Source of the DNA: Patescibacteria group bacterium
GTDB taxonomy: Bacteria > Patescibacteriota > Gracilibacteria > UM-FILTER-43-11
Assembly (NCBI GenBank): GCA_018817125.1
Contig: JAHIUN010000004.1
Coordinates: 36,426-100,425 of the forward strand
Direction: 5' to 3'
DNA length: 64,000 nucleotides
Shown: positions 49,695 through 58,077 of the stretch, one piece after another
Layout of the letters: the number at the start of each line of letters is the position of its first letter
Numbering within the stretch: position 1 is the stretch's first letter
Notes under the pieces: model-generated
What the model saw: the letters and a program-made list of their open reading frames with translations, nothing else
Told to the model about the DNA's origin: nothing
Databases searched by the model: none
Position numbers and translations under genes: made by a program

Positions 49695-49745
49695 CTCCCC
49701 CTTGCATAAGGGGGAGTGGTCCCGCTATGCGGGACCGAGGGGGTT
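49695..49745 (+). repeat. GC-rich double-hairpin repeat, copy 3
   Basis: CTCCCCCTT-gcat-AAGGGGGAG (49695-49716), then GGTCCCGC-tat-GCGGGACC (49718-49736), then GAGGGGGTT. It is 39 bp from copy 2 in the opposite orientation. Its last bases form part of the stop of the convergent gene at 49744. Confidence 0.8.
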
Positions 49746-50394
49746 AAATCTCCGCAAACGTTTTCTTCTGCATCAGCGTATCGGTCGGCACCTCGTTAAA
49801 CGTACAGGTTTTGCACGTACCCTCCATATTCAGCCACTTGTCTTTGTACTGCGGTATTTTGACCTGCGCATAAGCATGGCCGGGCACAAAGACCAGGCGA
49901 GCCTGATTGCCGATAGCCTTCTGAAGGGCAACTAAAAGCACCGCCATATCCTCACAATCCGCACCCCCCGTTTTAAGGACGGTCAGAGGATTTTCGAGCT
50001 GATCATGAAACCGGGGATCAGAAACATATGTGATCTGATCACGGACAAAATAATAAAGCGCTTTACTCTGACAGACTGTGTCCGCTGTTCGGCAGGAACT
50101 GGCCGCAATGGCATTAGCGACTTGTTTGATGCTATCGGACGCAGACAGTACCACTTCCCTTACCTGTTCCGGCCGATGAGAAGTGAACGGCTCTTCAAAA
50201 TCGGAGGGTAAAAATTTCTGTACATCCGCCAAAGCCAATTTCATTCGCGGTTCCGGATGAAATAAATAAAAATAACCGCGGACCGAAAGGAAAATCAGCG
50301 CAATAATCGCCAAAACCGCCACAAACCGATAAAACGGAGAATGTTTTTTCGGTTCAATTGGTTCAAATAGTGATTCAAAATGATCTTTATCCAT
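49744..50394 (-). CDS. Membrane-anchored transglutaminase-like protein
   Basis: 216 residues with one N-terminal membrane helix (22-42) and an outer domain of the transglutaminase-like cysteine-protease fold. The likely catalytic residues are Cys147 in GADCEDMAVLL, His173 in PGHAYAQV and Glu191 in NMEGTC. Such domains in bacteria often act on proteins or cell wall. Extra Cys (101, 108, 194, 197) could form disulfides. It converges with mutY across repeats 2 and 3. Confidence 0.82.
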   Translation of the reverse strand: MDKDHFESLFEPIEPKKHSPFYRFVAVLAIIALIFLSVRGYFYLFHPEPRMKLALADVQKFLPSDFEEPFTSHRPEQVREVVLSASDSIKQVANAIAASSCRTADTVCQSKALYYFVRDQITYVSDPRFHDQLENPLTVLKTGGADCEDMAVLLVALQKAIGNQARLVFVPGHAYAQVKIPQYKDKWLNMEGTCKTCTFNEVPTDTLMQKKTFAEI

Positions 50395-50401
50395 ATATTT
50401 T

Positions 50402-50465
50402 TAGTCGTAAGTCCTAAGTTTTAAGTCCTAAGCTTATAACTTATGGCTTAAGACTTAAGACTTGG
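50402..50465. repeat. AAGTCCTAAGTTTTAAG inverted words
   Basis: GTAAGTCCTAAGTTTTAAGTCCTAAGC is followed by GCTTAAGACTTAAGACTT in inverted form. The tract fills the space between nadC and the transglutaminase-like gene. Similar words occur at 33.1 kb. Confidence 0.55.
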
Positions 50466-51347
50466 AAAAATGTTTAAAGAAAAATCCAACGCTACAGCCT
50501 TATTGGTAATAGCACCGGATGAAATCGCGGAAACCCCTTTGATAGCGTATTTTTTAATGTTCTTTTGGTCGATTCCTCCTGACGCTTCGACCAAAACATC
50601 GATTTCCCTCAAAATCAAAACCGCTTGTCGGACATCCGATGCTTTGAAGTTATCGAGCATGACGGCTAACTTTTCCGAAGATTTGATTTTCTTGCAAATA
50701 GCTACCAATTCCAAAACTTCTTTCAGATTCTCCAATTCGATTTCGATGAAACGGACTTTTTTAGCCTTTTTAAAAACCTGTTTTAAACTTTTTTCCAGAT
50801 TCTTAGTAAGGGCAATATGATTTTCTTTGATTAAAATGGCATCCGCCAGATTTAAACGATGAGTACCGCCGCCCCCAACTACCACCGCACGCTTATCTAA
50901 ATCACCCCACAAAGTTTTGCGGGTCGCCAGAAGCTTGATGGAACGCGGTAATTGTAACGCAAGCCGGTTCGTTGCCGTAGCCACACCGCTCATCCGCTGA
51001 AGCAGGTTTAAAAGTGTCCGCTCAGCGGAAAGGAGGGTATCCGCGCGACCTTTTAACTTCATGATCACATCTCCTTTTAAAACTTTCATACTGTCTTTTT
51101 TGTGACTGGTGATACGGACGCCCAGTTTTTTCAAAAACCATTCGGCTTCCGCGATCCCCGCCAGCAGACCGCCTTCTTTGGCGATGATTTCAGCCTCGAC
51201 GATCTGACGTTTCTTAGGCACAAACGTGTCAGTGGTCACATCCCCTTTTCCCAGATCGTTCAGATAAGCCTGCCACACATAAAGAATAAGCGCTTTTTTA
51301 TAAAGAGGTGAGCGAAGAGTTAATGATGAACTGGCATCTAAAAGCAT
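50448..51347 (-). CDS. nadC: Nicotinate-nucleotide pyrophosphorylase (carboxylating)
   Basis: NadC turns quinolinate and PRPP into nicotinate mononucleotide for NAD. The 299 residues are slightly long. Family motifs are LGKGDVTTDTFV, ERTLLNLLQRMSGVAT, ATRKTLWG (PRPP/quinolinate-binding Arg-Lys) and GGGGTHRLNLADAILIKENH, then IEIELENLKE, VMLDNF, VEASGGID and ISSGAITN. ModD is a related fold but lacks this full set. No nadA or nadB is in the window. The 3' end overlaps the word-repeat tract. Confidence 0.93.
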   Translation of the reverse strand: MLLDASSSLTLRSPLYKKALILYVWQAYLNDLGKGDVTTDTFVPKKRQIVEAEIIAKEGGLLAGIAEAEWFLKKLGVRITSHKKDSMKVLKGDVIMKLKGRADTLLSAERTLLNLLQRMSGVATATNRLALQLPRSIKLLATRKTLWGDLDKRAVVVGGGGTHRLNLADAILIKENHIALTKNLEKSLKQVFKKAKKVRFIEIELENLKEVLELVAICKKIKSSEKLAVMLDNFKASDVRQAVLILREIDVLVEASGGIDQKNIKKYAIKGVSAISSGAITNKAVALDFSLNIFPSLKS

Positions 51348-51471
51348 ATCGGTAAGAATAAGTAGGCTTATTATAGGTTGTTTTACAAACTCGATAAAGA
51401 AAGTTAATTATTGACGTTTTAACTAAAAACAATTATGATACAATACTTTTGATCCTCTAATCCATATTATC

Positions 51472-51786
51472 ATGAATATCAAAAGTACTGGCAGCCCGGA
51501 ATGTCCGGATTGGATGAAACGGTTCAAACCAACCGATTTAAAATGGCTGAACGCCGAAAGAACAGCCGCTTTATGTGTATTAAACGGTCAACGATACCAA
51601 CTGAAACTCATCTCAACCGAAGACGGGTCTACAAGAGGTGCTAGGTCTATTGAGGTCGCCTCAACACAAGACACTGAACTGAAGAGGCTGGAACAGGCAT
51701 TTGATAGCTTTGAACCTTCCGAAAAAACAGAGGCTCAATCTCTCTCAGCAATTACGGATCAGGTTCGCCAAAAATTAGCCACCTAA
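51472..51786 (+). CDS. Unknown small protein
   Basis: 104 residues, soluble, no family recognised. A strand-rich first half (WLNAERTAALCVLNGQRYQLKLIS) and a helical, acidic second half (ELKRLEQAFDSFEPSE). Followed after 11 bases by another unknown gene, with which it likely forms an operon. An AT-rich region with a TTGACG...TATGAT-like signal (about 51412-51440) may be its promoter. Confidence 0.55.
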   Translation: MNIKSTGSPECPDWMKRFKPTDLKWLNAERTAALCVLNGQRYQLKLISTEDGSTRGARSIEVASTQDTELKRLEQAFDSFEPSEKTEAQSLSAITDQVRQKLAT

Positions 51787-51797
51787 CCAAAAGTAGC

Positions 51798-52322
51798 ATG
51801 AAAAAGCCCAAAGACGCCGAATGCCCTGAAAACCCCACGCCGCTTTTACGAATTGGAGTCAGAACAGTCGAGGTGGCAGATGGGAGAATAAGAATCGAAA
51901 ATGATCAGCCTTGCGATCCGGCAAAAGTCCGGCGGCTGATCAAAGGGGTAAGAGTCGGAACAAAAAAAGTGGCCGCTCCGAAAGCTGAAGAAACTGAAAA
52001 TAAATGCGCCGACCCGGAACTGGATGAAATCCTGGAAAGCCTGGAGGCTGAAAAGGCTGAAAAGGCTAAAAAGGCTGAAAAGGCTGAAAAAATTGAAAAA
52101 ATCGCCGGCCCTGAACCTAAATTCTCCATAAAACTAAGACTGGGGAAAAAAGATGGTCAACCCTGCGATCAGCCCTGTGATCCGGCAAAAGTCCGATTGC
52201 AGATAAAAGGAGAAAAGATAAAAAACCCGGAAACCGGACAAGGCGAAAAACCGGCTGAATCGGAATCTGGCGACCCGGAACTGGACGCGATGTTAAAAGA
52301 ATTTATTAAAAATATGCCTTAA
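51798..52322 (+). CDS. Unknown protein with internal duplication
   Basis: 174 residues with two related halves: DQPCDPAKVRRLIKGVRV ... ADPELDEILESL and DQPCDPAKVRLQIKGEKI ... GDPELDAMLKEF. Between them is a Lys/Glu/Ala run (EKAEKAKKAEKAEKIEK). No family recognised and no membrane segment. The repeated CDPAKVR unit is its most distinctive motif. Its stop shares TTAA with the convergent gene. Confidence 0.6.
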   Translation: MKKPKDAECPENPTPLLRIGVRTVEVADGRIRIENDQPCDPAKVRRLIKGVRVGTKKVAAPKAEETENKCADPELDEILESLEAEKAEKAKKAEKAEKIEKIAGPEPKFSIKLRLGKKDGQPCDQPCDPAKVRLQIKGEKIKNPETGQGEKPAESESGDPELDAMLKEFIKNMP

Positions 52323-52912
52323 ACAGATCGCTTTACTTTAGCGCGCTCAGCTAATCGAAAGGCGGCTAATTCAACTAATGTCTTATACTCATCGCTTTCA
52401 AAATAACGAGGATCGATCTCACCCCTAAAATCCGGATCAACATATTTATCATCATTAAAATACAAAACAGTATCCGCATAATTCTGAACATCGATTTTAT
52501 TGGGGTTTGTAGTGATATCTATCTTGTAATCAGCCACAGTAGCATTTTTCTCCAAATCAAATAACTCGACCCAACAATCAAATTTACCGGTAAAATCGAG
52601 TCGTGTATCAACAGCTGAATAAAATCGAAGATCATATTTTTTACCATCATTGATATCACAGATAGAACCCATTTTCTCATCCAGATCCATAATAAAATTA
52701 CGGGCAAAAATACCTTTAGGAGTAGATGGATTTTTTTCCTTCTGATCACGTCGGACTCTAGACATTTCATGCTTCAAAATCCTGCTTAGGCGCTTTCGTA
52801 GATTAGGAAAACCCCACTCTCGAATTTCACGCGCATGGTCCGCCTCGGAAAAGGGATGTTCCACTCTGCCGGCTAATAAACCTTCAACATTTTTACCTTC
52901 TTGAAGACGCAT
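52319..52912 (-). CDS. Unknown protein with nuclease-like strand pattern
   Basis: From ATG 52912 about 197 residues. A basic N-terminal half (LRKRLSRILKHEMSRVRRDQKEK) is followed by a strand-rich stretch TRLDFTGKFDCWVELFDLEKNATVADYKIDIT. That Asp...Glu-x-x...Asp-x-Lys order recalls PD-(D/E)xK nucleases, but the fit is weak and no partner gene supports it. No family assigned. An ATG further upstream (52984) overlaps the next gene and is less likely. Confidence 0.55.
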   Translation of the reverse strand: MRLQEGKNVEGLLAGRVEHPFSEADHAREIREWGFPNLRKRLSRILKHEMSRVRRDQKEKNPSTPKGIFARNFIMDLDEKMGSICDINDGKKYDLRFYSAVDTRLDFTGKFDCWVELFDLEKNATVADYKIDITTNPNKIDVQNYADTVLYFNDDKYVDPDFRGEIDPRYFESDEYKTLVELAAFRLAERAKVKRSV

Positions 52913-52976
52913 ATTAAAAAAGCTATAAATCTTATAATTATAGCACAAATTTGATGGTTTTTCAAGGCTGTAAGCA

Positions 52977-53282
52977 CTACACAATCATTAATATCTGCTG
53001 ACGAATACGCTCGGAAAGCCTTTCAAAATCAGCGGCTGATTCAATGAGGTTAAAATAATCATCACAATCCTTCGAAGAAATGAATTGAGCCGTCTCTCCG
53101 CCAAAAACATTAGCGGTTTTTAGACCACCCTTACTTAAATGCAGACGAGTGTTATGCGCTAAAGCTTTTTTAGAAAAATGGATTTTTCGCAAAACCCAGT
53201 CTTTATCCAATTTTTTCTCTGACGTAACTTTAAATTCGGACAAATTAGTATCTTCAGCCTCTGGCAACTTTTCAGAATCCAT
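52977..53282 (-). CDS. Unknown small protein
   Basis: 101 residues, soluble, no family recognised. Contains KIHFSKKALAHNTRLHLSKGGLKTANVFGGETAQFISSKD, a segment with strand-turn character, and a C-terminal helix. Likely co-transcribed with the 52319-52912 gene downstream. Confidence 0.55.
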   Translation of the reverse strand: MDSEKLPEAEDTNLSEFKVTSEKKLDKDWVLRKIHFSKKALAHNTRLHLSKGGLKTANVFGGETAQFISSKDCDDYFNLIESAADFERLSERIRQQILMIV

Positions 53283-53396
53283 AAAATAGTAATAAGGATA
53301 TTATGATATAACTTTAAATAAAAATGTCAAGCAAATTCATTTACTTTTTAAACAACTCAAAATAAGATAAAATAACCTCCCGAAAACGTATTGAAT

Positions 53397-54725
53397 ATGA
53401 AGTATTTTATTCAAACCTACGGCTGTCAGATGAATTATTCGGATTCCGAACGGATCACGACAATTCTGCATAAAATGGGTTACACAAAAACCGATGGTTT
53501 TCAGGACGCCGATCTGATCATTCTGAACACCTGCTCAGTTAAACAAAAAGCGGAAGACCGGATATACGGACTGGGGGAAATATTTGCCCCGATGAAGAAA
53601 AAAAATCCCAATCTTAAAATAGGGATCACCGGCTGTATGATACGGGAGGCGTCAGGGATTCGGAATGAAGTGAAGCACGATGTTTTCAGGATTATGCCGA
53701 CCATTGATTTTGTATTTCAGATTAAAGATCTGATGCAATTACCGGAGATCTTGCACAAACTTCATCACACAGAAGGGGCCGAAGAGGTAAAAGACCTTTG
53801 CAGTTATTTTCATATCGATCCAACCGTCACGAACCTGGCGCAGGTATTCATTCCTATTTCCAGCGGCTGCAATAACTTTTGCTCATACTGCATCGTTCCT
53901 TATGCCCGTGGCCGGGAAGAATGCCGGCCTATGGCGGATATTCTGGATGAAGTAAAAAAAGCGGCCAAACGGGAGGCTAAAGAAATAAATTTAGTGGGAC
54001 AGAATGTGAATACTTATAAGCCTGATGACACAGATCCGGAATCCGGAGAATCCCCTTTTGCTCAGCTGTTGAGAAAAATAGATACAGTAGAAGGTGTGGA
54101 CAGGATCCGGTTTTACACCGTACACCCCAAAGATATGACAGATGATGTCATCAACTTATATGGTGAACTCAAAAGCATGGTGCCCCACATTCATCTGCCG
54201 ATCCAATCCGGATCGGCAACCGTGCTCAAACGGATGAATCGTCATTACACGCCCGACCGCTTGAGAGAATTGGTGCAAAAACTGCGCGCCCGTCTTCCCG
54301 ATATGTCTATTTCGACCGATATTATTGTAGGATTTTGCGGAGAAACGGAAGAAGAGTTTATGGAAAGCTGTAATCTGATCGAGGAGCTGAAAATAGACCT
54401 GATTTATGTTTCAAAATATTCAGAACGAAAAGGCACGCTCGCTTCGGAAAAATACAAAGATGATGTGCCGGCCGAAGTAAAAAAAGATCGCTTTTTCCGT
54501 ATCACTGAACTGATGAAAAACATCTCTCATGAATACAATCAGCAATTCAAAGGGGAAAAAGTGAAAATATTAGTAGAGCGGATTAGAAAAGGTTACGCCG
54601 ATGGCAAGACTCCGGAGTTCAAAATGGCACGGTTCAAAGCCGACGATCCGAAATTAATCGGAAAATATGTGACCATTAAAGTGGATAAACCGATGGAATG
54701 GTGTTTAGAAGGAAAAGCTGTATAA
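53397..54725 (+). CDS. miaB: tRNA-2-methylthio-N6-dimethylallyladenosine synthase MiaB
   Basis: MiaB adds a methylthio group to i6A37 of tRNAs reading UNN codons. The ATG at 53397 gives MKYFIQTYGCQMNYSDSERI and 442 residues; an in-frame TTG at 53391 is less likely. Three N-terminal cysteines (Cys10, NTCSVK, GITGCM) hold one cluster and CNNFCSYCIVPYARG the radical-SAM cluster. A TRAM domain with KGYADGKTPEF and GKYVTIKV closes the protein. MiaB rather than MtaB/RimO is favoured by TYGCQMN and the IVPYARGRE sequence. miaA is not in the window. Confidence 0.95.
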   Translation: MKYFIQTYGCQMNYSDSERITTILHKMGYTKTDGFQDADLIILNTCSVKQKAEDRIYGLGEIFAPMKKKNPNLKIGITGCMIREASGIRNEVKHDVFRIMPTIDFVFQIKDLMQLPEILHKLHHTEGAEEVKDLCSYFHIDPTVTNLAQVFIPISSGCNNFCSYCIVPYARGREECRPMADILDEVKKAAKREAKEINLVGQNVNTYKPDDTDPESGESPFAQLLRKIDTVEGVDRIRFYTVHPKDMTDDVINLYGELKSMVPHIHLPIQSGSATVLKRMNRHYTPDRLRELVQKLRARLPDMSISTDIIVGFCGETEEEFMESCNLIEELKIDLIYVSKYSERKGTLASEKYKDDVPAEVKKDRFFRITELMKNISHEYNQQFKGEKVKILVERIRKGYADGKTPEFKMARFKADDPKLIGKYVTIKVDKPMEWCLEGKAV

Positions 54726-54745
54726 GTTATTGCTTATAAAAACTA

Positions 54746-54971
54746 GTTGTATAAAAGCCGCTCGCTTTGCTCGCTCTCAACTCACCCTCGCCCCGTAAAT
54801 GGGACTCGGGCGGTTTCGCTTTTATACAACGGCCGGCGGTTCCCTTCTGCTGCGTTCTGTCCGCTCGCTTAAAAGCTCACGGCCATCACACAACAGGCGG
54901 CTGTACGCAATATCCGCATGATGATAAGCTAAAGCTATCATGCGAATTCTTCGCACAGCCGCCGGCCGTTG
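54746..54971. repeat. Compound GC-rich palindrome after miaB
   Basis: Two inverted repeats share their junction. GTTGTATAAAAGC (54746-54758) pairs perfectly with 54818-54830. CAACGGCCGGCGG (54827-54839) pairs perfectly with 54959-54971. Inside the second lies GGCGGCTGT (54896-54904) with ACAGCCGCC (54955-54963), which encloses GCATGAT/ATCATGC and AGCT/AGCT (about 54916-54942). The block is much richer in GC than its AT-rich surroundings and has no gene. Confidence 0.75.
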
Positions 54972-55131
54972 TGGGAAATACTGCAAAAATCTTTCTTATT
55001 TAGACTGAATTATTTTAGACTTTTTTAGAAAAACGTTAGGATAAATCCTCACACCCTCCTGACAAAAATCGGGTTTTTTACTTGACATATATACTTTAAT
55101 ATATTATGATAAAATTAAATTTTACAAACTT
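54972..55131. other. AT-rich space before the 55132 gene
   Basis: Together with the palindrome block this gives about 400 bases without a gene between miaB and the next gene. Apart from the promoter at 55082-55110, no feature is seen. Confidence 0.5.
55082..55110 (+). promoter_or_regulatory. Promoter for the 55132-56058 gene
   Basis: Perfect TTGACA (55082-55087), 17-bp spacer, TATGAT (55105-55110). Predicted start near 55117 gives a 15-nt leader. Confidence 0.75.
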
Positions 55132-56058
55132 ATGGAAAGATTTAAAAAATCTCCTGATAGACAAAAAGAAGTAATCTTCTTATCAGAACTACGCCAATCA
55201 ACTACTTTGAAGCGTGCTATAATTACTTCTTTAATCCTTGGTAGTATTGGACTGCTTTTTTATTTTGCCCTAAGAAAAAATTCTAGTGACCAATCTCCTG
55301 AAACGCCTTCAATTGAAAAAGTTGAAAAAAAGACGCAAAGGTCTATCAAAGCATTCACCTCTTCAGCCAACAAAGTGCCGAATGACAAAAAGAAATTGAT
55401 GTATGAAAAAATCGCCACAGCGTTGAGCCAATTGGGTCATAACCCACCAGCGCGGAGCCGCCTCGATCCCACTAATTTTCTGATATTACAAGAATTAGCA
55501 GAAGCCCACCATCTTGTAAAACATTGCTTCCATCTTATTGAACGAGCCGATAAGGATGATTTGCTGACAAATGAACAATGGAAAGAAATAAATCTAATAA
55601 TTGAAAAAATTATAACCGCCGAAGGGGAAACGGAATTTGAAGAAGCAGAACAAGAATGTAATTTCTATATGATGAGTAAACATTATGATGCTCAACCCCG
55701 AATCAAAATAAAATTAGCTTTACGAGATGGTTATATTTCAGAAGAGGTGGCATCAAATTTATATGACCTAATTGGAAATAAAACCCGTGAAGAGGCATTA
55801 GACTTTCTTGAAAAAAGTATTCCTGACCAAAGTATATTAGATAATACGTTAAATTGGGTTTCTGAACTCGTCGGGAGGGGCTATGTTCTGCAGTCGGAAT
55901 GGGAAGCGCTTCTTGCCATACCACAAGGAACCGTTGAGGAAATACAAGCAAAATTAAAGGTCGGAAAAGAACTCGGAAACGTATTTGGCGCACAGACAAG
56001 GGAGGAACATATTCGGCGTTGGGAAAAAATTGACCCTGACAGATTGCTACCTTTTTAG
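55132..56058 (+). CDS. Unknown single-pass membrane protein
   Basis: 308 residues. One membrane helix (27-48) divides a short basic N-terminus from a large helical domain. The domain has repeated helix-turn units of about 35 residues (LKLALRDGYISEEVASNLYDLIG, WVSELVGRGYVLQSEWEALLAI) and an ENxQWKEIN-like acidic part. No family recognised. It is AT-rich compared with its neighbours and preceded by the GC-rich palindrome block, so it may be acquired. Confidence 0.6.
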   Translation: MERFKKSPDRQKEVIFLSELRQSTTLKRAIITSLILGSIGLLFYFALRKNSSDQSPETPSIEKVEKKTQRSIKAFTSSANKVPNDKKKLMYEKIATALSQLGHNPPARSRLDPTNFLILQELAEAHHLVKHCFHLIERADKDDLLTNEQWKEINLIIEKIITAEGETEFEEAEQECNFYMMSKHYDAQPRIKIKLALRDGYISEEVASNLYDLIGNKTREEALDFLEKSIPDQSILDNTLNWVSELVGRGYVLQSEWEALLAIPQGTVEEIQAKLKVGKELGNVFGAQTREEHIRRWEKIDPDRLLPF

Positions 56059-56069
56059 GTATTTCTCGG

Positions 56070-56099
56070 TTAACACTCGAAATGAAAAAAATGTATAAT
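56070..56099 (+). promoter_or_regulatory. Promoter for the second glycosyltransferase gene
   Basis: TTAACA (56070-56075), 18-bp spacer, TATAAT (56094-56099). Leader about 15 nt. Confidence 0.55.
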
Positions 56100-56119
56100 G
56101 GCATTGCAAAAATTACAAA

Positions 56120-57232
56120 ATGAAAAATCCCAGAATAGCAATCGTTACAGACTGGCTCACGAATTACGGAGGCGCAGAAAGCGTCATTTCGGCTTTTCAT
56201 GACCTTTTTCCGGACACGCCCGTTTACACCACGATCTATAGGCCGGAAAAGATGGGGGAATTGAGCAACTTAAAAAACATTCATACCACCTGGCTCAACA
56301 AAATCCCTTTCGCCAAACACCAATGGCTGCTTTCACAAATGCCGGCCGCAGTGGAGATGATGGATTTAAGCGATTATGACATTGTACTTTCAAGCTGCCA
56401 CAGTGTAAGTAAGGGTGTGATAACGAAACCAGACACGCTCCACATTTGCTACTGCCATACGCCTATGCGGTACGCCTGGGAAGAATGGGACTTTGAAACA
56501 CGTCTGAAAAAATTTCCCTTCTTTCTGCGCCCATTGATCCGACGGCAGATTAAAAAAATACGACAATGGGATTATTGTGCAGCACAACGGGTAGATGAAT
56601 ACATCGCCAATTCCGGCTATATTGCCGGAAAGATCAAAGAGCATTATAAACGGGAGGCGGATGTGATCTATCCACCAGTTCAAACCGATAAATTTAAACC
56701 GGTCGATCAGCCAACAAACGACTACTACTTAGCCGTGGGGCGCCTGATTCCTTATAAAAAGTTCGATCTGATTGTCCGCACTTTCAATAAACTCGGTAAA
56801 CCGCTCAAAGTAGTAGGAATAGGACCTGATTATAAAAAAATTAAAAAACTGGCTCAGTCAAATGTAGAGATTTTGGGAAGAGTAAGCAGTGATGAGCTAA
56901 CAAAACTGTATGCCAATTGCCGTGCGTTTGTATTCCCTCAAATCGAAGACGCCGGCATTGTACCCCTGGAAGCCATGTCCGCGGGACGACCCGTCATCGC
57001 CCTAAACCGGGGGGGAAGCTTGGATAGTATGAAAGAGGGGGTTACGGGAGTCTTTTTTAAGGAGCAGACCATTGAAAGCCTGGCCGAAGCTATCGAACGC
57101 TTTGAAAAGATGGCCTTTGACCCAAAGACAATCCGTACGAATGCAAAAGAATTTGATACAGAAAAGTTTAAACAGAAAATCAAAAATTATATCGATGAAA
57201 AATGGGAAATATTTTTAAATTTAAAAAAATGA
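56120..57232 (+). CDS. Glycosyltransferase, GT4 family (paralog 2)
   Basis: 370 residues, GT-B fold, clearly related to the 26.8-kb enzyme. Shared blocks are GGAESVISAF, HICYCHTPMRYAWEEW, IKKIRQWDYCAAQRVDEYIANS and VIYPPVQTDKFKP, and the donor site FPQIEDAGIVPLEAMSAGRPVIALN with its two Glu/Asp positions. Likely a retaining transferase adding a sugar to a lipid-linked or surface glycan. Its TGA stop overlaps the ATG of the patatin gene (ATGA), so the two are translationally coupled. Confidence 0.9.
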   Translation: MKNPRIAIVTDWLTNYGGAESVISAFHDLFPDTPVYTTIYRPEKMGELSNLKNIHTTWLNKIPFAKHQWLLSQMPAAVEMMDLSDYDIVLSSCHSVSKGVITKPDTLHICYCHTPMRYAWEEWDFETRLKKFPFFLRPLIRRQIKKIRQWDYCAAQRVDEYIANSGYIAGKIKEHYKREADVIYPPVQTDKFKPVDQPTNDYYLAVGRLIPYKKFDLIVRTFNKLGKPLKVVGIGPDYKKIKKLAQSNVEILGRVSSDELTKLYANCRAFVFPQIEDAGIVPLEAMSAGRPVIALNRGGSLDSMKEGVTGVFFKEQTIESLAEAIERFEKMAFDPKTIRTNAKEFDTEKFKQKIKNYIDEKWEIFLNLKK

Positions 57233-58077
57233 AAAAAAGGAAAAAAGTCGGCTTAGCATTGGGGGGCGGCGGAGCCCGCGGGTGTGCTCACATCGGTGTC
57301 ATCAAAGCGCTGACTGAAGCAGGAATCCCGATCGACTGCATTGCCGGAACGAGTATCGGATCTTTTATTGGAGGAATTTATGTAGCAGGAGATATTGATG
57401 AACTTGAAAGATACTTTCTAAAAATAAAATGGAAAGATGTGGTAAAACATTTTGACCCCGTCATCCCTAAAAAAGGATTTTTTGAAGGGGGGAAGATCTG
57501 CCAATTGATTGATAAGCTTTTAAAACATAAAAGTTTTCAGAAAAACCGTATCCCCTTCAGGGCCGTTGCAACGGATTTATTTTCCGGAAAGGAGGAAATC
57601 CTTAAAAACGGAAGTCTTACGCAGGCCATCCGAGCCAGTGTTGCTATCCCAGGCATCTTCACACCGGTAAAAAGAGGAAGTACTTATTTAATTGATGGAG
57701 GTGTCGTCAATCCGGTTCCTGTAAATGTGGTGCGGAATATGGGCGCAGACATCGTGATCGCGGTGGACCTGAACCACAACTTCATTAAAGAAAAAATGGC
57801 GACAAAACGATCTTACGGAAAAGACAAAGGCCGTATTTATAAATGGCTGGCCCCGACCCACCCTAACATTATCGACGTAATTGAAAGCTCAATTTATATG
57901 ATGCAGGATAAATTGACTGAAAAAAACCTATTGATCCATAAACCGGATTTTTTAATCCGGCCAAGTCTGAGATCAGCGAGCATTTTTGACTTTCACAAGG
58001 CAAAAGGATTGATAGAAGAGGGTTACAAAAAAACCCGGCTGCAGATTCCGAAGATAAAAAAGGAATTGGGTTTATAA
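57229..58077 (+). CDS. Patatin-like phospholipase
   Basis: From ATG 57229 (overlapping the previous stop) about 282 residues. The oxyanion loop is LGGGGARGCAHIG, the nucleophile elbow GTSIG (Ser about 42), and DGGVVNPVPV supplies the catalytic Asp. The family hydrolyses acyl groups from lipids; bacterial members of the RssA/YchK type act in the cytoplasm. No signal peptide is seen. Pairing with a glycosyltransferase suggests membrane-lipid or glycolipid turnover. It ends six bases into the convergent tsaB reading frame. Confidence 0.9.
   Translation: MKKRKKVGLALGGGGARGCAHIGVIKALTEAGIPIDCIAGTSIGSFIGGIYVAGDIDELERYFLKIKWKDVVKHFDPVIPKKGFFEGGKICQLIDKLLKHKSFQKNRIPFRAVATDLFSGKEEILKNGSLTQAIRASVAIPGIFTPVKRGSTYLIDGGVVNPVPVNVVRNMGADIVIAVDLNHNFIKEKMATKRSYGKDKGRIYKWLAPTHPNIIDVIESSIYMMQDKLTEKNLLIHKPDFLIRPSLRSASIFDFHKAKGLIEEGYKKTRLQIPKIKKELGL

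Noticed and set aside
54827..54971. Integron attC site
   Set aside because: Outer bases give ACAAC and GTTGT, not the required RYYYAAC/GTTRRRY, and no integrase is present.
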